The notes under the pieces are model-generated. The model made no database searches, had not been told where the DNA came from, and worked only from the letters and a program-made list of their open reading frames with translations. Shown in pieces: positions 1-7,508 of a stretch of 11,521 bases of DNA. The stretch comes from a bacterium (GTDB lineage: Bacteria; Vulcanimicrobiota; Xenobia; Xenobiales; Xenobiaceae). The first letter of the stretch is position 1. Every line of letters starts with the position of its first letter. A program made the position numbers and the translations under genes. The DNA is taken from positions 1-11,521 of the forward strand of contig JAFSXH010000137.1 of assembly GCA_017444165.1 (NCBI GenBank), read 5' to 3'.

Positions 1-1339
1 ACCCTCCAATAGCTCTATCAAGCATCATAACTACCACATTTTTGCCCGTTCTTGTCAAAGTGATTGGAGTGTTCCATACACCATTATCAGCATTTTTAGT
101 TGTATTATTTTTAGTGGAAATATATTGCGCAATCGGACGATAGGAGTCAAAACTTATACCAATAATTGAGAGTAAAATAACCGTACCTATCTTGATCAAT
201 AATGTCTTTTTCTTCATGTACAAATACGTAAGGGCAGCACAAATCAGTAGACAACAAAGAATGTTTATGACAGTTATCCAAGGATTTAATATAATTTCTT
301 TGTCGAATGAAAGATCTGCATACAGTGCTCCAGTATCTATTTGGAAGAATGGAGTAAACTGATTCGTGATCGCAACACTCAATGCGCACCACAACAGAAT
401 GTTAAAAATGTCACGCTTTTTTTTATCTATAAATGAAATAATCACATTGGACCATACAAGAAATAGACCAGTAAACACCAACGTAGGGTAATACAATAAC
501 TCTGATTGAAACTGATCCGTGACTGTAAATTCGATAGGTGACGAAGCTATAACAGTACATGGAATATAGAAACCTAAAAGTACAGACAACGCTAGCTCAG
601 GCAACAATGTCTCAAGGATGCCATGTTCACTTATATCGTCCTCATCACAAACAGGTGTCGTTTTTTTACAGCTTGGTTTCACAACATAATAAATTTCTCT
701 GCCTAAAGAGAATAAATTGTTCATGGTCCAGTATAGGACGAGGCCAGAAGGGCTACTATAAAGTAAAATAAGAAATATTAATGCTGTTCCGTAAATCTGA
801 ATCTTTTGACGTATTGGTCCACCTTTTGAATAGATCATACCAGAAACGATATTAACCGCAGTCATAAAAATAGGTAAAATGTTTATAGAAAAACCTGCAA
901 TATTAATTAATTCATCTGGTCTTGATAAATCTTTGATAAATCCAAAAGAAGCACCATTTAATATTGTTATACCGGAAATGTACGAGTACGCAGCCATGAA
1001 AAATGGGATCTGTAAAAATAATGGCCCTGCTTCTTTTAACGCATTGATGGGATTGTAATGCTCTATTCTATAATAAGTGGATTGCATCATGAACCGTTCA
1101 TCGCCAGAAAAATTCTTACGAATATGATCGAGATATGGCTGCATCCTTTTAATCTTTTCTTGTTCAGCTTTTTGCAGTATCTCAGCTTTTTTGTATAAGG
1201 GCAAGACTATAAAATTGACAACAACGCTGAGTCCCAATACAGCTAAAGCAGGCTCTTCTATAATTTTGTAAATGAGCGTGAAAAGAATATCGTAAATTAG
1301 TACGATAGGTTGGATGAACAGATTATATAGTACTTCCAT
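1..1339 (-). CDS. YidC/Oxa1-type insertase domain fused to further membrane helices and a sulfatase-like domain (partial, 3' end off the window)
   Basis: The frame stays open for 446 codons from the ATG at 1339 to base 1, so the gene continues past the left edge. An in-frame TAG nine codons upstream leaves this ATG as the only conventional start; no strong Shine-Dalgarno precedes it. Residues 1-220 resemble the YidC/Oxa1 membrane insertase core: helices near 2-25 and 32-48, a basic cytoplasmic hairpin (50-105) containing GDERFMMQSTYYR (79-91), then QIPFFMAAY (110-118) and helices near 150-170 and 183-212. Further helices lie near 243-262, 284-303, 310-326, 355-374 and 380-396. After a short hydrophilic linker comes KNVVVMMLDRAIGG (433-446). 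This looks like the first beta strand and metal-binding Asp (D441) of the sulfatase/alkaline-phosphatase fold. I infer an envelope enzyme rather than the housekeeping YidC, perhaps acting on a surface polymer. The DNA is AT-richer than the pheST block. The insertase assignment is firm; the sulfatase-like part rests on one motif. Confidence 0.82.
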   Translation of the reverse strand, partial: MEVLYNLFIQPIVLIYDILFTLIYKIIEEPALAVLGLSVVVNFIVLPLYKKAEILQKAEQEKIKRMQPYLDHIRKNFSGDERFMMQSTYYRIEHYNPINALKEAGPLFLQIPFFMAAYSYISGITILNGASFGFIKDLSRPDELINIAGFSINILPIFMTAVNIVSGMIYSKGGPIRQKIQIYGTALIFLILLYSSPSGLVLYWTMNNLFSLGREIYYVVKPSCKKTTPVCDEDDISEHGILETLLPELALSVLLGFYIPCTVIASSPIEFTVTDQFQSELLYYPTLVFTGLFLVWSNVIISFIDKKKRDIFNILLWCALSVAITNQFTPFFQIDTGALYADLSFDKEIILNPWITVINILCCLLICAALTYLYMKKKTLLIKIGTVILLSIIGISFDSYRPIAQYISTKNNTTKNADNGVWNTPITLTRTGKNVVVMMLDRAIGG

Positions 1340-1411
1340 GCCACGAACACTTTCAAAAATGAACTATCTAGTTTGCAATTTCATAATTTATTTAAATATT
1401 TTTTTATGCCT
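1340..1411. other. Short AT-rich gap between the radical SAM gene and the YidC-like gene
   Basis: These 72 bases separate two minus-strand genes. They are A/T-rich (runs such as AAAAAAATATTTAAATAAATT on the minus strand) and contain no GC-rich hairpin, so no intrinsic terminator is visible. No convincing promoter hexamer pair was found. Co-transcription from the radical SAM gene is possible but not demonstrated. Confidence 0.5.
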
Positions 1412-2884
1412 TCAAAACACTCTCTGCCATTCATAATTGGCTAAATGCGGCCCGCCAAGGTAGTACACCATGTCAGGATGCTCATATAACCTCCACATCA
1501 TCCCCTCAAGTACTCTGGAGAAGAAGGCACACATGGGCGACTCGCGCATAATGTCGCCGAAGTAACTGAGTGTCTTAGAAGTGCATCCGCCGGTGCAAAA
1601 ACGTTTGAAGGCACAGCGTTGGCATTTAGGAATGTTATTTACACAGCGTTTGTTTAACTGAGCTACGATGGGGTTTGTGTCCATCAGATCTTTGAGATTG
1701 AGCCCTTTGTCAAAGATATTGGCCAAACGCAAGAGTCCGCTGGAAGCCAACTCTTCACAAGCGTGGATACCTCCATCTATAGCTATGCCGTAGACAGAGT
1801 TGCCCGCTCCGCACGGAGAGCGGTAACACATAAAGGGGCGTTTTTTGCGCACTAAGTTGTTTATTTGGTTGTCTATGTCGCTGATATCGAAGCGTATATC
1901 GTTTTCTTTGGCGTACTGGTAGGCGAGATCGACCATCGCTAACCACTCTCTGGCAAATTCAGCTCCGCGGCTCAGAGGAAAATCCATCATCTTAGTACTT
2001 CTTCCAATGTAGGATGAGTAGTTGAGGCGGAAGCTCCTAATTTTTAACTCTTCAGCAAAGAAGCGGAAGGAGGTAGTGTAGTCTTTGGGATCATGAATGA
2101 CCGCTAAGGCTCCAGGTCTTAGCCCCATCTGGCAGGCCAGTTTAAAGTTATGTAAGACTGTCGAGAAACTGCCGCGCCCTTCTGGGCCTGCGTATATGCG
2201 ATTGCGATCATGTACTGTTTGGGGGCCATCTATGCTCACTCCCATAATCAGATTGGGAATAGTCAATATTTTGCGAATATTGGCCTCTGTCAATAATGTG
2301 CCGTTCGTCTGAAAAGAGTAGTAGAGTTTTTTGCCCAACTTCTCCCTTTCATTGAGTTCTTCAGCGTAATTTACAGCTTCCATAATTTTGTCTATGGCTA
2401 GTAGCGGTTCACCGCCGTGAAAATCTATGGTGAAATCTGGTCGAGGGAGTTCATGGAGAACTTTATTTATAGTGAATTTGATCGTCTCTAAGGGCATGGC
2501 TCTATTGGTGGGCTGAGAGTCAGCAAAGCAGTAGCGACAGGCCAAATTGCAGGCTTCGGTTATATGGAAGCAGATATATCCAGGGTACTTCTCTTGAGGC
2601 TTAAATAGTTCTTCAGGGTTGTAGTAGTAGCGTCCATTTATAGCCAACATGTTGTGCATGTATAGTTCATCTATAAATTTTTTGCGTTGAACATTGTTAA
2701 AAGGATGTTCAATAGATGATATATTTTCCAATGTAAAGATCTTGGGGAGTTTGCGCCAGAAGTCGAAATTGAGATCGGGCATGACCAACCAGGAGGCACT
2801 CTCTGGTTCAATGAGCAAGCGCAGGCTCTCTCGTTTTTTCGTTACTATAGTAGAATTTTTACTAAAAACTGAGTTGTCGGTCAT
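1412..2884 (-). CDS. Radical SAM/SPASM domain enzyme, probable peptide or protein maturase (490 aa)
   Basis: The protein carries the radical SAM 4Fe-4S motif CNLACRYC (C112, C116, C119) followed by FHGGEP (155-160), which contacts S-adenosylmethionine. A C-terminal SPASM domain has Cys at 353, 358, 376, 414, 421, 424, 430, 434 and 452, including KCQRCAFKRFCTGGC (420-434), typical of two auxiliary Fe-S clusters. SPASM enzymes modify peptides or proteins, for example by thioether or C-C bonds, or by making formylglycine in sulfatases. The first 100 residues precede the barrel and look like the N-terminal peptide-recognition region of RiPP maturases; that is inference. The ATG at 2884 was chosen for its GAGG six bases upstream and AAAGGAGG slightly farther. 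The frame is open upstream to a TTG at 3028, but that start has no clear ribosome site. Cys-rich precursor peptides are not visible nearby, so the substrate is unknown. Codon use resembles the pheST block. Confidence 0.88.
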   Translation of the reverse strand: MTDNSVFSKNSTIVTKKRESLRLLIEPESASWLVMPDLNFDFWRKLPKIFTLENISSIEHPFNNVQRKKFIDELYMHNMLAINGRYYYNPEELFKPQEKYPGYICFHITEACNLACRYCFADSQPTNRAMPLETIKFTINKVLHELPRPDFTIDFHGGEPLLAIDKIMEAVNYAEELNEREKLGKKLYYSFQTNGTLLTEANIRKILTIPNLIMGVSIDGPQTVHDRNRIYAGPEGRGSFSTVLHNFKLACQMGLRPGALAVIHDPKDYTTSFRFFAEELKIRSFRLNYSSYIGRSTKMMDFPLSRGAEFAREWLAMVDLAYQYAKENDIRFDISDIDNQINNLVRKKRPFMCYRSPCGAGNSVYGIAIDGGIHACEELASSGLLRLANIFDKGLNLKDLMDTNPIVAQLNKRCVNNIPKCQRCAFKRFCTGGCTSKTLSYFGDIMRESPMCAFFSRVLEGMMWRLYEHPDMVYYLGGPHLANYEWQRVF

Positions 2885-3107
2885 AGTTAGCCTCGAACCT
2901 CCTTTATACAGGATTTTTACTCCTTTCAACCAATAAAAAAGAAACTCCCACTTCCAGAGGTGGTGAGGTATACAATTAAAATAAATGTCAGTGGTGGGCG
3001 GAGAGAGATCGGTATCTTCCACTGACAAGAAGCAATCTGCGCACCCAATGAAGGTGCTGTCGCACTCCGTTGATACCGAGCGTGGATTGAAAATGATGGA
3101 GTTGGTT
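2885..3107. promoter_or_regulatory. Divergent intergenic region and pheS leader with competing inverted repeats
   Basis: This region separates the minus-strand radical SAM gene from plus-strand pheS and must hold both promoters, though no convincing -35/-10 pair is visible. The plus-strand leader contains TGTCAGTGG (2986-2994) and its exact complement CCACTGACA (3019-3027), giving a 9-bp stem with a 24-base loop. A second pair, GGTATC (3011-3016) and GATACC (3072-3077), interlocks with the first. Two small hairpins compete further on: GCACC (3041-3045) with GGTGC (3053-3057), and GTGC (3054-3057) with GCAC (3062-3065). The sequence ATGTCAGT occurs both at 2985 and at the pheS start (3108). 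I saw no T-box sequence (consensus AGGGTGGNACCGCG), no terminator, and no Phe-rich leader peptide. Confidence 0.45.
2891..2905 (-). promoter_or_regulatory. Ribosome binding site(s) deciding the radical SAM start
   Basis: On the minus strand, AAAGGAGG (2905-2898) lies 13 bases and GAGG (2894-2891) six bases before the ATG at 2884. Nothing comparable precedes the in-frame TTG at 3028, which argues for the shorter 490-residue product. Confidence 0.6.
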
Positions 3108-4136
3108 ATGTCAGTTCTAGAACAGTTGAATCAATTGAGATCTGAAGCAGAAGGGGAGATAGTAAAGGCTTCATCTCAACAAGAGATAGATGAACTTTGG
3201 GTGCGGTTTTTCGGTCGTAAAGCGGGTGAGCTGACGACCATTTTGCGTGGAGTTAAAGACGTACCTGCAGAGGAGAGGCCCAGTGTCGGTAAATTGGCCA
3301 ATGAAGTGAAGGCTCAGATCGAGGAGCTTTTCAAGATTCAGAAAGAGAGGATCTATCAAGACAGTTTAAATGAGCGTTTAGCTTCAGAAAAGATCGATGT
3401 CACGTTGCCAGGTGTATGGAATAAACCTGGACGCATCCATCTTTTGAACGCGACTATGCGCCGCATTAAAGAAGTCTTTAAGGGGTTGGGGTACAGTGTC
3501 GTTTCAGGGCCAGAAGTAGAGACAGATTATTACAATTTTGAGGCTTTGAATATTCCCGCTAATCATCCTAGCCGTGAGATGTGGGACTCTTTCTTCTTGC
3601 GTGAAGGACTCTTAATGCGCAGTCAGACCTCTTCTAACCAGATTCACGTCATGGAGAAGCAAGATCCGCCAGTGAGAATCATCTCTCCTGGCAAGTGTTA
3701 TCGCCGCGATTCTGTCGATGCCACTCACTTCTGGGAATTTCACCAGATTGAGGGACTCTTGGTTGACGAGAAAGTGACTTTCTCCGATCTCAAGGGTACG
3801 TTGGAACTATTCGCTAAAGGAATGTTCGGCAGTCGACGCAAGACTCGCTTTAATCCTTCCTACTTCCCCTTTACCGAGCCTTCGGCTGAGGTTATGGTAG
3901 ATTGTTTCGTCTGCGAAGGCAAAGGTTGTCGCGTCTGCAAAAATAGCGGTTGGATCGAGATTATGGGCAGTGGTATGGTTCATCCTCACGTTTTGCGCAA
4001 TGTTGGTTACGATCCTGAAAAGTATACAGGGTTTGCCTTCGGTATGGGAGTGGAGCGCGTGGCCATGCTCACCTACGCTTTAGACGACATTAGGGTTCTC
4101 TTCGAAAATGATCAGAGATTTTTGGACCAATTTTAG
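3108..4136 (+). CDS. pheS: Phenylalanyl-tRNA synthetase alpha subunit
   Basis: This is the catalytic subunit of the cytoplasmic alpha2-beta2 enzyme that charges tRNA-Phe. The N-terminal ~85 residues form the tRNA-binding coiled coil. The class II catalytic core follows, with motif 2 at YRRDSVDATHFWEFHQIEG (198-216) and motif 3 at GMGVERVAML (312-321). The CFVC...CRVC knuckle (Cys 266, 269, 274, 277) and GSGMVHPHVL (287-296) are typical of Clostridia-type PheS. The start at 3108 gives 342 residues, close to the 344 of Bacillus subtilis PheS, and has GGAG six bases upstream. The frame is open to an ATG at 2985, but that start lacks a ribosome site and would add 41 unrelated residues; ATGs at 3093 and 3096 are less well placed. 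pheT follows after 28 bases. Confidence 0.96.
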   Translation: MSVLEQLNQLRSEAEGEIVKASSQQEIDELWVRFFGRKAGELTTILRGVKDVPAEERPSVGKLANEVKAQIEELFKIQKERIYQDSLNERLASEKIDVTLPGVWNKPGRIHLLNATMRRIKEVFKGLGYSVVSGPEVETDYYNFEALNIPANHPSREMWDSFFLREGLLMRSQTSSNQIHVMEKQDPPVRIISPGKCYRRDSVDATHFWEFHQIEGLLVDEKVTFSDLKGTLELFAKGMFGSRRKTRFNPSYFPFTEPSAEVMVDCFVCEGKGCRVCKNSGWIEIMGSGMVHPHVLRNVGYDPEKYTGFAFGMGVERVAMLTYALDDIRVLFENDQRFLDQF

Positions 4137-4164
4137 TTTTTGAGGATTAGAGAGAAGGATAGTT

Positions 4165-6531
4165 ATGCGCGTACCTTTTTGTTGGTTAAAAGATTATGTC
4201 AAAGTGGATGAGTCGGCTCAGGAAGTGGCCGAGCTTTTGCAATCTGTGGGTGTACCCGTAGAGAATATCGAGAGTGTAGGGGCCCAGATAAGTGGAGTAG
4301 TCACTTGCAAGATTGAGAAGGCTGAGAAACACCCCGAGGCTGATAGGTTGCAGATCTGCCAGGTCAATACTGGCAAAGATAATATTCAGATAGTCACGGC
4401 GGCTACTAACGCTAGAGAAGGATTAATTACGGCTGTTTCTTTGCACGGAGCCGTTTTGGCTGATGGAACTAAGATCAAGCGCACTAAATTCCGCGGTGTA
4501 CCCTCTGAAGGCATGTTCTGTGGCTGTGAGGAGATTGGTGTCGATCCCGAATTCTTCCCCGAAGATAAGCGCGAGGGTATCGTTGAATTAGATCCTAGTA
4601 CCCCATTGGGTGTAGAAGTACAAAAGGTCTTGCCTATCGTTGAAGATGTATTCATTATCGAATCTTTCGCCAATCGCGCTGATCAACTGAGTATTATCGG
4701 AGTTGCTCGCGAGCTGGCCGCAAAGGTTCACCGTCCTTTGCAGATGCCGAAGATTTTGGAAGACTTCGATAACGCCAGTATCAACGATGAAAAAGAAGAT
4801 CTGGTGACAATTGAGGATTATGAAGCCTGTCCGCGCTTCATGGCTCGTTTGATTAAGGATGTCAAGGTTGGCCCCTCGCCTAAATGGATGGCTCGCCGCC
4901 TGGAGTTGGCAGGCATGCGCTCTATAAACAATGTTGTCGATATTACCAATTACGTTATGTTAGAGACTGGACAGCCTTTGCACGCTTACAATCGCTGGAA
5001 GTTAGCTGGAGGCCGTCTGATTGTGCGTCGCGCTGGTGAGGGAGAGGTCATTACGACTTTGGACGGCAATGAGCAGAAGTTGCCTGAAGGAACTATCGTC
5101 ATTGCTGATCCTGAAAAGAATGTCGGTGTGGCTGGAATTATGGGCGGTTTAGATACGGAAGTGGAAGACGATACTGCTGAGCTTCTCTTAGAGTCGGCCG
5201 CCTTTGCCAGTGGAGATGTGCGCCGTGCTTCCTTGCGTTTGGGCCTCAGGACAGAATCCTCCAGCCGCTTTGAGAAAGGGTTGGATATAGAGCGCGTTAT
5301 CTTCGGTTCTCAGAGAGCGTCTTATCTCTTAGGTGAACTCTGCGGTGTAGTGGAATCTAAGATTGTAGTTAAGAGCATTCCTAATCCTGATAAGGAATCG
5401 ATAGTTTTGCGCTCTAATACTCTCAAGCGCGTCTTAGGTGTGGAGATAGTCTTAGAGAAGAGTGCGAGTATATTGCGCAATCTCGGTTTTGAGGTGGAGA
5501 TTTTAGATAGCGGTGATCTGAAGGTGCAGGTTCCCAGCTTCCGTATCGATATTGCCGAGGAGATAGACTTGGTGGAGGAGATAGCCCGTCACGCTGGTTA
5601 CGACAATTTGCCAAACACTCTGCCCGATGTCACTCCAGGGAGTGTTATCTTCCACAGTGATGCCGTTGAAGAGAAGTTCCGCGATATGGCGGTAAGTTTA
5701 GGACTCAATGAGGTTATTACTCCCTCTCTCTTCGGTTTAGATACTTTAGAGAAGTTCAACATTAAGGATGATGTTTGGCAGATTATCAATCCTCTGAGCG
5801 AAGATCAGCGTGTCTTGCGTCCTTACATCTTCCCCTCGTTGATTGAGGTAGTGAACCGCAATCTGCGTGTGCGCAATGAGGATCTGCGCCTCTTCGAGTT
5901 GAGCCATATCTACCAAAAAGATGGCGATAAGGTCAAAGAACCTATGCGCTTGGGTTTGGTTTTGAGTTTTGTGGGAGCGACCTTCTTCAATTTGAAGGGT
6001 GTGATCGAGAGCATGGCTCAGATCTTGGGAGTTAATCTCACCTTCCAGCGGACGGACTTGAGTTGGGGTCATCCTGGTTGCAGTGCGCAGATACTCTTAG
6101 AAGGCAAGAAGCCTATAGGTTGGATCTGTGTCTTACATCCAGTAATAGCTAAGGAGTTGGATATAGAACAACCTCTGATCTTTGCTGAATTAGATATTGA
6201 GAGTATGGCTAAAGCTCAGGGAGTCCCTCAGTATAAGAAGATTTCTCGTTATCCTTCAGTTGAGCGCGATCTGGCTTTAGTTATGGCTGAAGATGTACAA
6301 GCTGGTGTAGTTTCGGCTCGCTTTAAGCAGATCGGTGGAGATTTAGTCAGCAGTGTCAAGTGCTTCGATGTTTACAAAGGCGATTCTATCGAAAAAGGCT
6401 ACAAGAGTATGGCCTTCCGTTTCGTCTTGCAATCTATGGATAAGACTCTGACTGATGATGACATTTCTAAGTTTATGAAGAAGATCCAAAAGTTAGCCGA
6501 GCGCGAATTCCAGGCTAAGGTTAGAGAATAG
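4165..6531 (+). CDS. pheT: Phenylalanyl-tRNA synthetase beta subunit
   Basis: This is the partner of PheS; it binds tRNA, positions it and edits mischarged Tyr-tRNA-Phe. At 788 residues it has the usual bacterial length. Domains in order are: the EMAP-type tRNA-binding fold (about 40-150, with HPEADRL at 56-62 and EGMFCG at 115-120); B3/4 editing domain (about 215-390, with SINNVVDITNYVMLETGQPL at 253-272); B5 (about 405-480, ending DLVEEIARHAGYD); a class II-like core; and a C-terminal ferredoxin-fold anticodon-binding domain over the last ~94 residues, starting near RYPSVERDLALVM. The ATG follows AGAAGGA with a five-base spacer. The 28-base gap to pheS implies co-transcription. Confidence 0.97.
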   Translation: MRVPFCWLKDYVKVDESAQEVAELLQSVGVPVENIESVGAQISGVVTCKIEKAEKHPEADRLQICQVNTGKDNIQIVTAATNAREGLITAVSLHGAVLADGTKIKRTKFRGVPSEGMFCGCEEIGVDPEFFPEDKREGIVELDPSTPLGVEVQKVLPIVEDVFIIESFANRADQLSIIGVARELAAKVHRPLQMPKILEDFDNASINDEKEDLVTIEDYEACPRFMARLIKDVKVGPSPKWMARRLELAGMRSINNVVDITNYVMLETGQPLHAYNRWKLAGGRLIVRRAGEGEVITTLDGNEQKLPEGTIVIADPEKNVGVAGIMGGLDTEVEDDTAELLLESAAFASGDVRRASLRLGLRTESSSRFEKGLDIERVIFGSQRASYLLGELCGVVESKIVVKSIPNPDKESIVLRSNTLKRVLGVEIVLEKSASILRNLGFEVEILDSGDLKVQVPSFRIDIAEEIDLVEEIARHAGYDNLPNTLPDVTPGSVIFHSDAVEEKFRDMAVSLGLNEVITPSLFGLDTLEKFNIKDDVWQIINPLSEDQRVLRPYIFPSLIEVVNRNLRVRNEDLRLFELSHIYQKDGDKVKEPMRLGLVLSFVGATFFNLKGVIESMAQILGVNLTFQRTDLSWGHPGCSAQILLEGKKPIGWICVLHPVIAKELDIEQPLIFAELDIESMAKAQGVPQYKKISRYPSVERDLALVMAEDVQAGVVSARFKQIGGDLVSSVKCFDVYKGDSIEKGYKSMAFRFVLQSMDKTLTDDDISKFMKKIQKLAEREFQAKVRE

Positions 6532-6563
6532 GGAGGGTAGTTGGTAAAATTGGAGATCTTGAG

Positions 6564-7496
6564 ATGAGAAAATACTCTTTTATATCTTTAATTCTGATAT
6601 TGATGGTACTCTGTCTGAGTGTTGGTCGGGCTTCTGGGCCTGATCCCTCTTGGGTTAAGTGGGTTAAGGCCGATCTGAGTCTCAGCAAGGCTTTGAATTT
6701 GTTGAATGCGGATTTGATCGACTGTGGCAAGACTATCAGTTTATTTTCTCAGGGAAGGATCTCCAAAGTTGAGGCTGAGAAGAAGCTAAAAGCTCTGGCA
6801 GAGAAGAGTTCAGCTCAGTTTTCTAAGATCTCTAAGTTGGATAATTCTGGCGATCAAAATCTTTACGCTTGTGGAGTAGATTTAGCTGGTCAGCAGTTGA
6901 AGCAGATAAAGGCCAGTCGCGAACTCCTCAAAAAGGATGATGTAGAGAGGAGAGATATTTTAGCTCTGCAAGGCCAGCAAGGCAGGCTTGTCGATTCTCA
7001 GAGTCGTTTTTACAGAGCTAGACGCAATTCTGTTAAGACTTTTTTGATCGATGCTAAGAAGTTGTCCCGTAAGGGCAATCTGTCGAGAGGTAAAGTTGTC
7101 TTTCCAAATCTATCGTTAATTAAATATTACGAATTGGAAGAAAATATTCTCGATCTGCAGATTGAACAATTGAAAATTTCACAGATTTTGATCGATAATT
7201 TGCAGAAGTTAGCTAAAGAGGAGAAGAATTTAAATCCTATTGATTTGGCTAAAGTGGAAAGGTTGCGCGGACGCTCTGCCGCTTTGGTGGTTGATAATGA
7301 GTTGGTCGATTTGTCTAAGGCCTACGCTAAAGAGATGGGCAGTTTTTATAAGACTGCGGAAGCCGTTAAACTTTTACAGCAAGATCTCAGCGTAGATTCC
7401 TTGAGTCGTCTCAATCGCTGGCAGGTTGCGTGGCAGAATGACAGTCAGGCGGCTAGTGTTTTGAGTGCTGCGTTAGCCGAAAAGTATCTGCCTTAA
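6564..7496 (+). CDS. Predicted secreted helical protein of unknown function (310 aa)
   Basis: I do not recognise a family. The N-terminus is a classical Sec signal peptide: MRKYS, a hydrophobic core (6-20), and a probable signal peptidase I site near GRASG (21-25). There is no lipobox; the Cys at 17 lies inside the hydrophobic stretch. The mature protein is Lys-, Leu- and Gln-rich and looks almost entirely alpha-helical, with long heptad-like stretches around 65-175 and 190-260. Two Cys remain after cleavage, C54 and C103, which could form a disulfide. The ATG has GGAG with an eight-base spacer. The gene starts 32 bases after pheT and ends 12 bases before the proline-rich membrane protein gene, so the two envelope proteins are probably co-expressed with pheST. 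A periplasmic or cell-surface structural or adaptor role is a guess. Confidence 0.8.
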   Translation: MRKYSFISLILILMVLCLSVGRASGPDPSWVKWVKADLSLSKALNLLNADLIDCGKTISLFSQGRISKVEAEKKLKALAEKSSAQFSKISKLDNSGDQNLYACGVDLAGQQLKQIKASRELLKKDDVERRDILALQGQQGRLVDSQSRFYRARRNSVKTFLIDAKKLSRKGNLSRGKVVFPNLSLIKYYELEENILDLQIEQLKISQILIDNLQKLAKEEKNLNPIDLAKVERLRGRSAALVVDNELVDLSKAYAKEMGSFYKTAEAVKLLQQDLSVDSLSRLNRWQVAWQNDSQAASVLSAALAEKYLP

Positions 7497-7508
7497 GGGG
7501 GTGCAGAC

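Noticed and set aside
147..392. 81-residue minus-strand frame near the left edge
   Set aside because: It is a different frame of the same strand as the much longer YidC-like gene, which reads through the region with clear domain motifs.
2885..3028. Longer radical SAM protein starting at TTG 3028
   Set aside because: The TTG lacks a ribosome site and would run far into the pheS leader, whereas the ATG at 2884 has GAGG and AAAGGAGG upstream.
3070..3097. Promoter TTGATA / AATGAT just before pheS
   Set aside because: The spacing is acceptable (16 bases) but the -10 is poor and transcription would begin at the start codon, losing the ribosome site.
2985..3107. Longer PheS starting at ATG 2985
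   Set aside because: There is no ribosome site, the 41 extra residues match no part of the PheS family, and GGAG correctly precedes the ATG at 3108, which gives family-typical length.
2885..3107. T-box leader before pheST
   Set aside because: No T-box sequence, antiterminator or terminator with T-tract was found; the GGTGGTGAGG stretch near 2959 only superficially resembles it.
5746..6072. 108-residue minus-strand frame inside pheT
   Set aside because: It lies wholly antisense to a strongly conserved coding region, has no ribosome site and no recognisable motif; it is a shadow frame.
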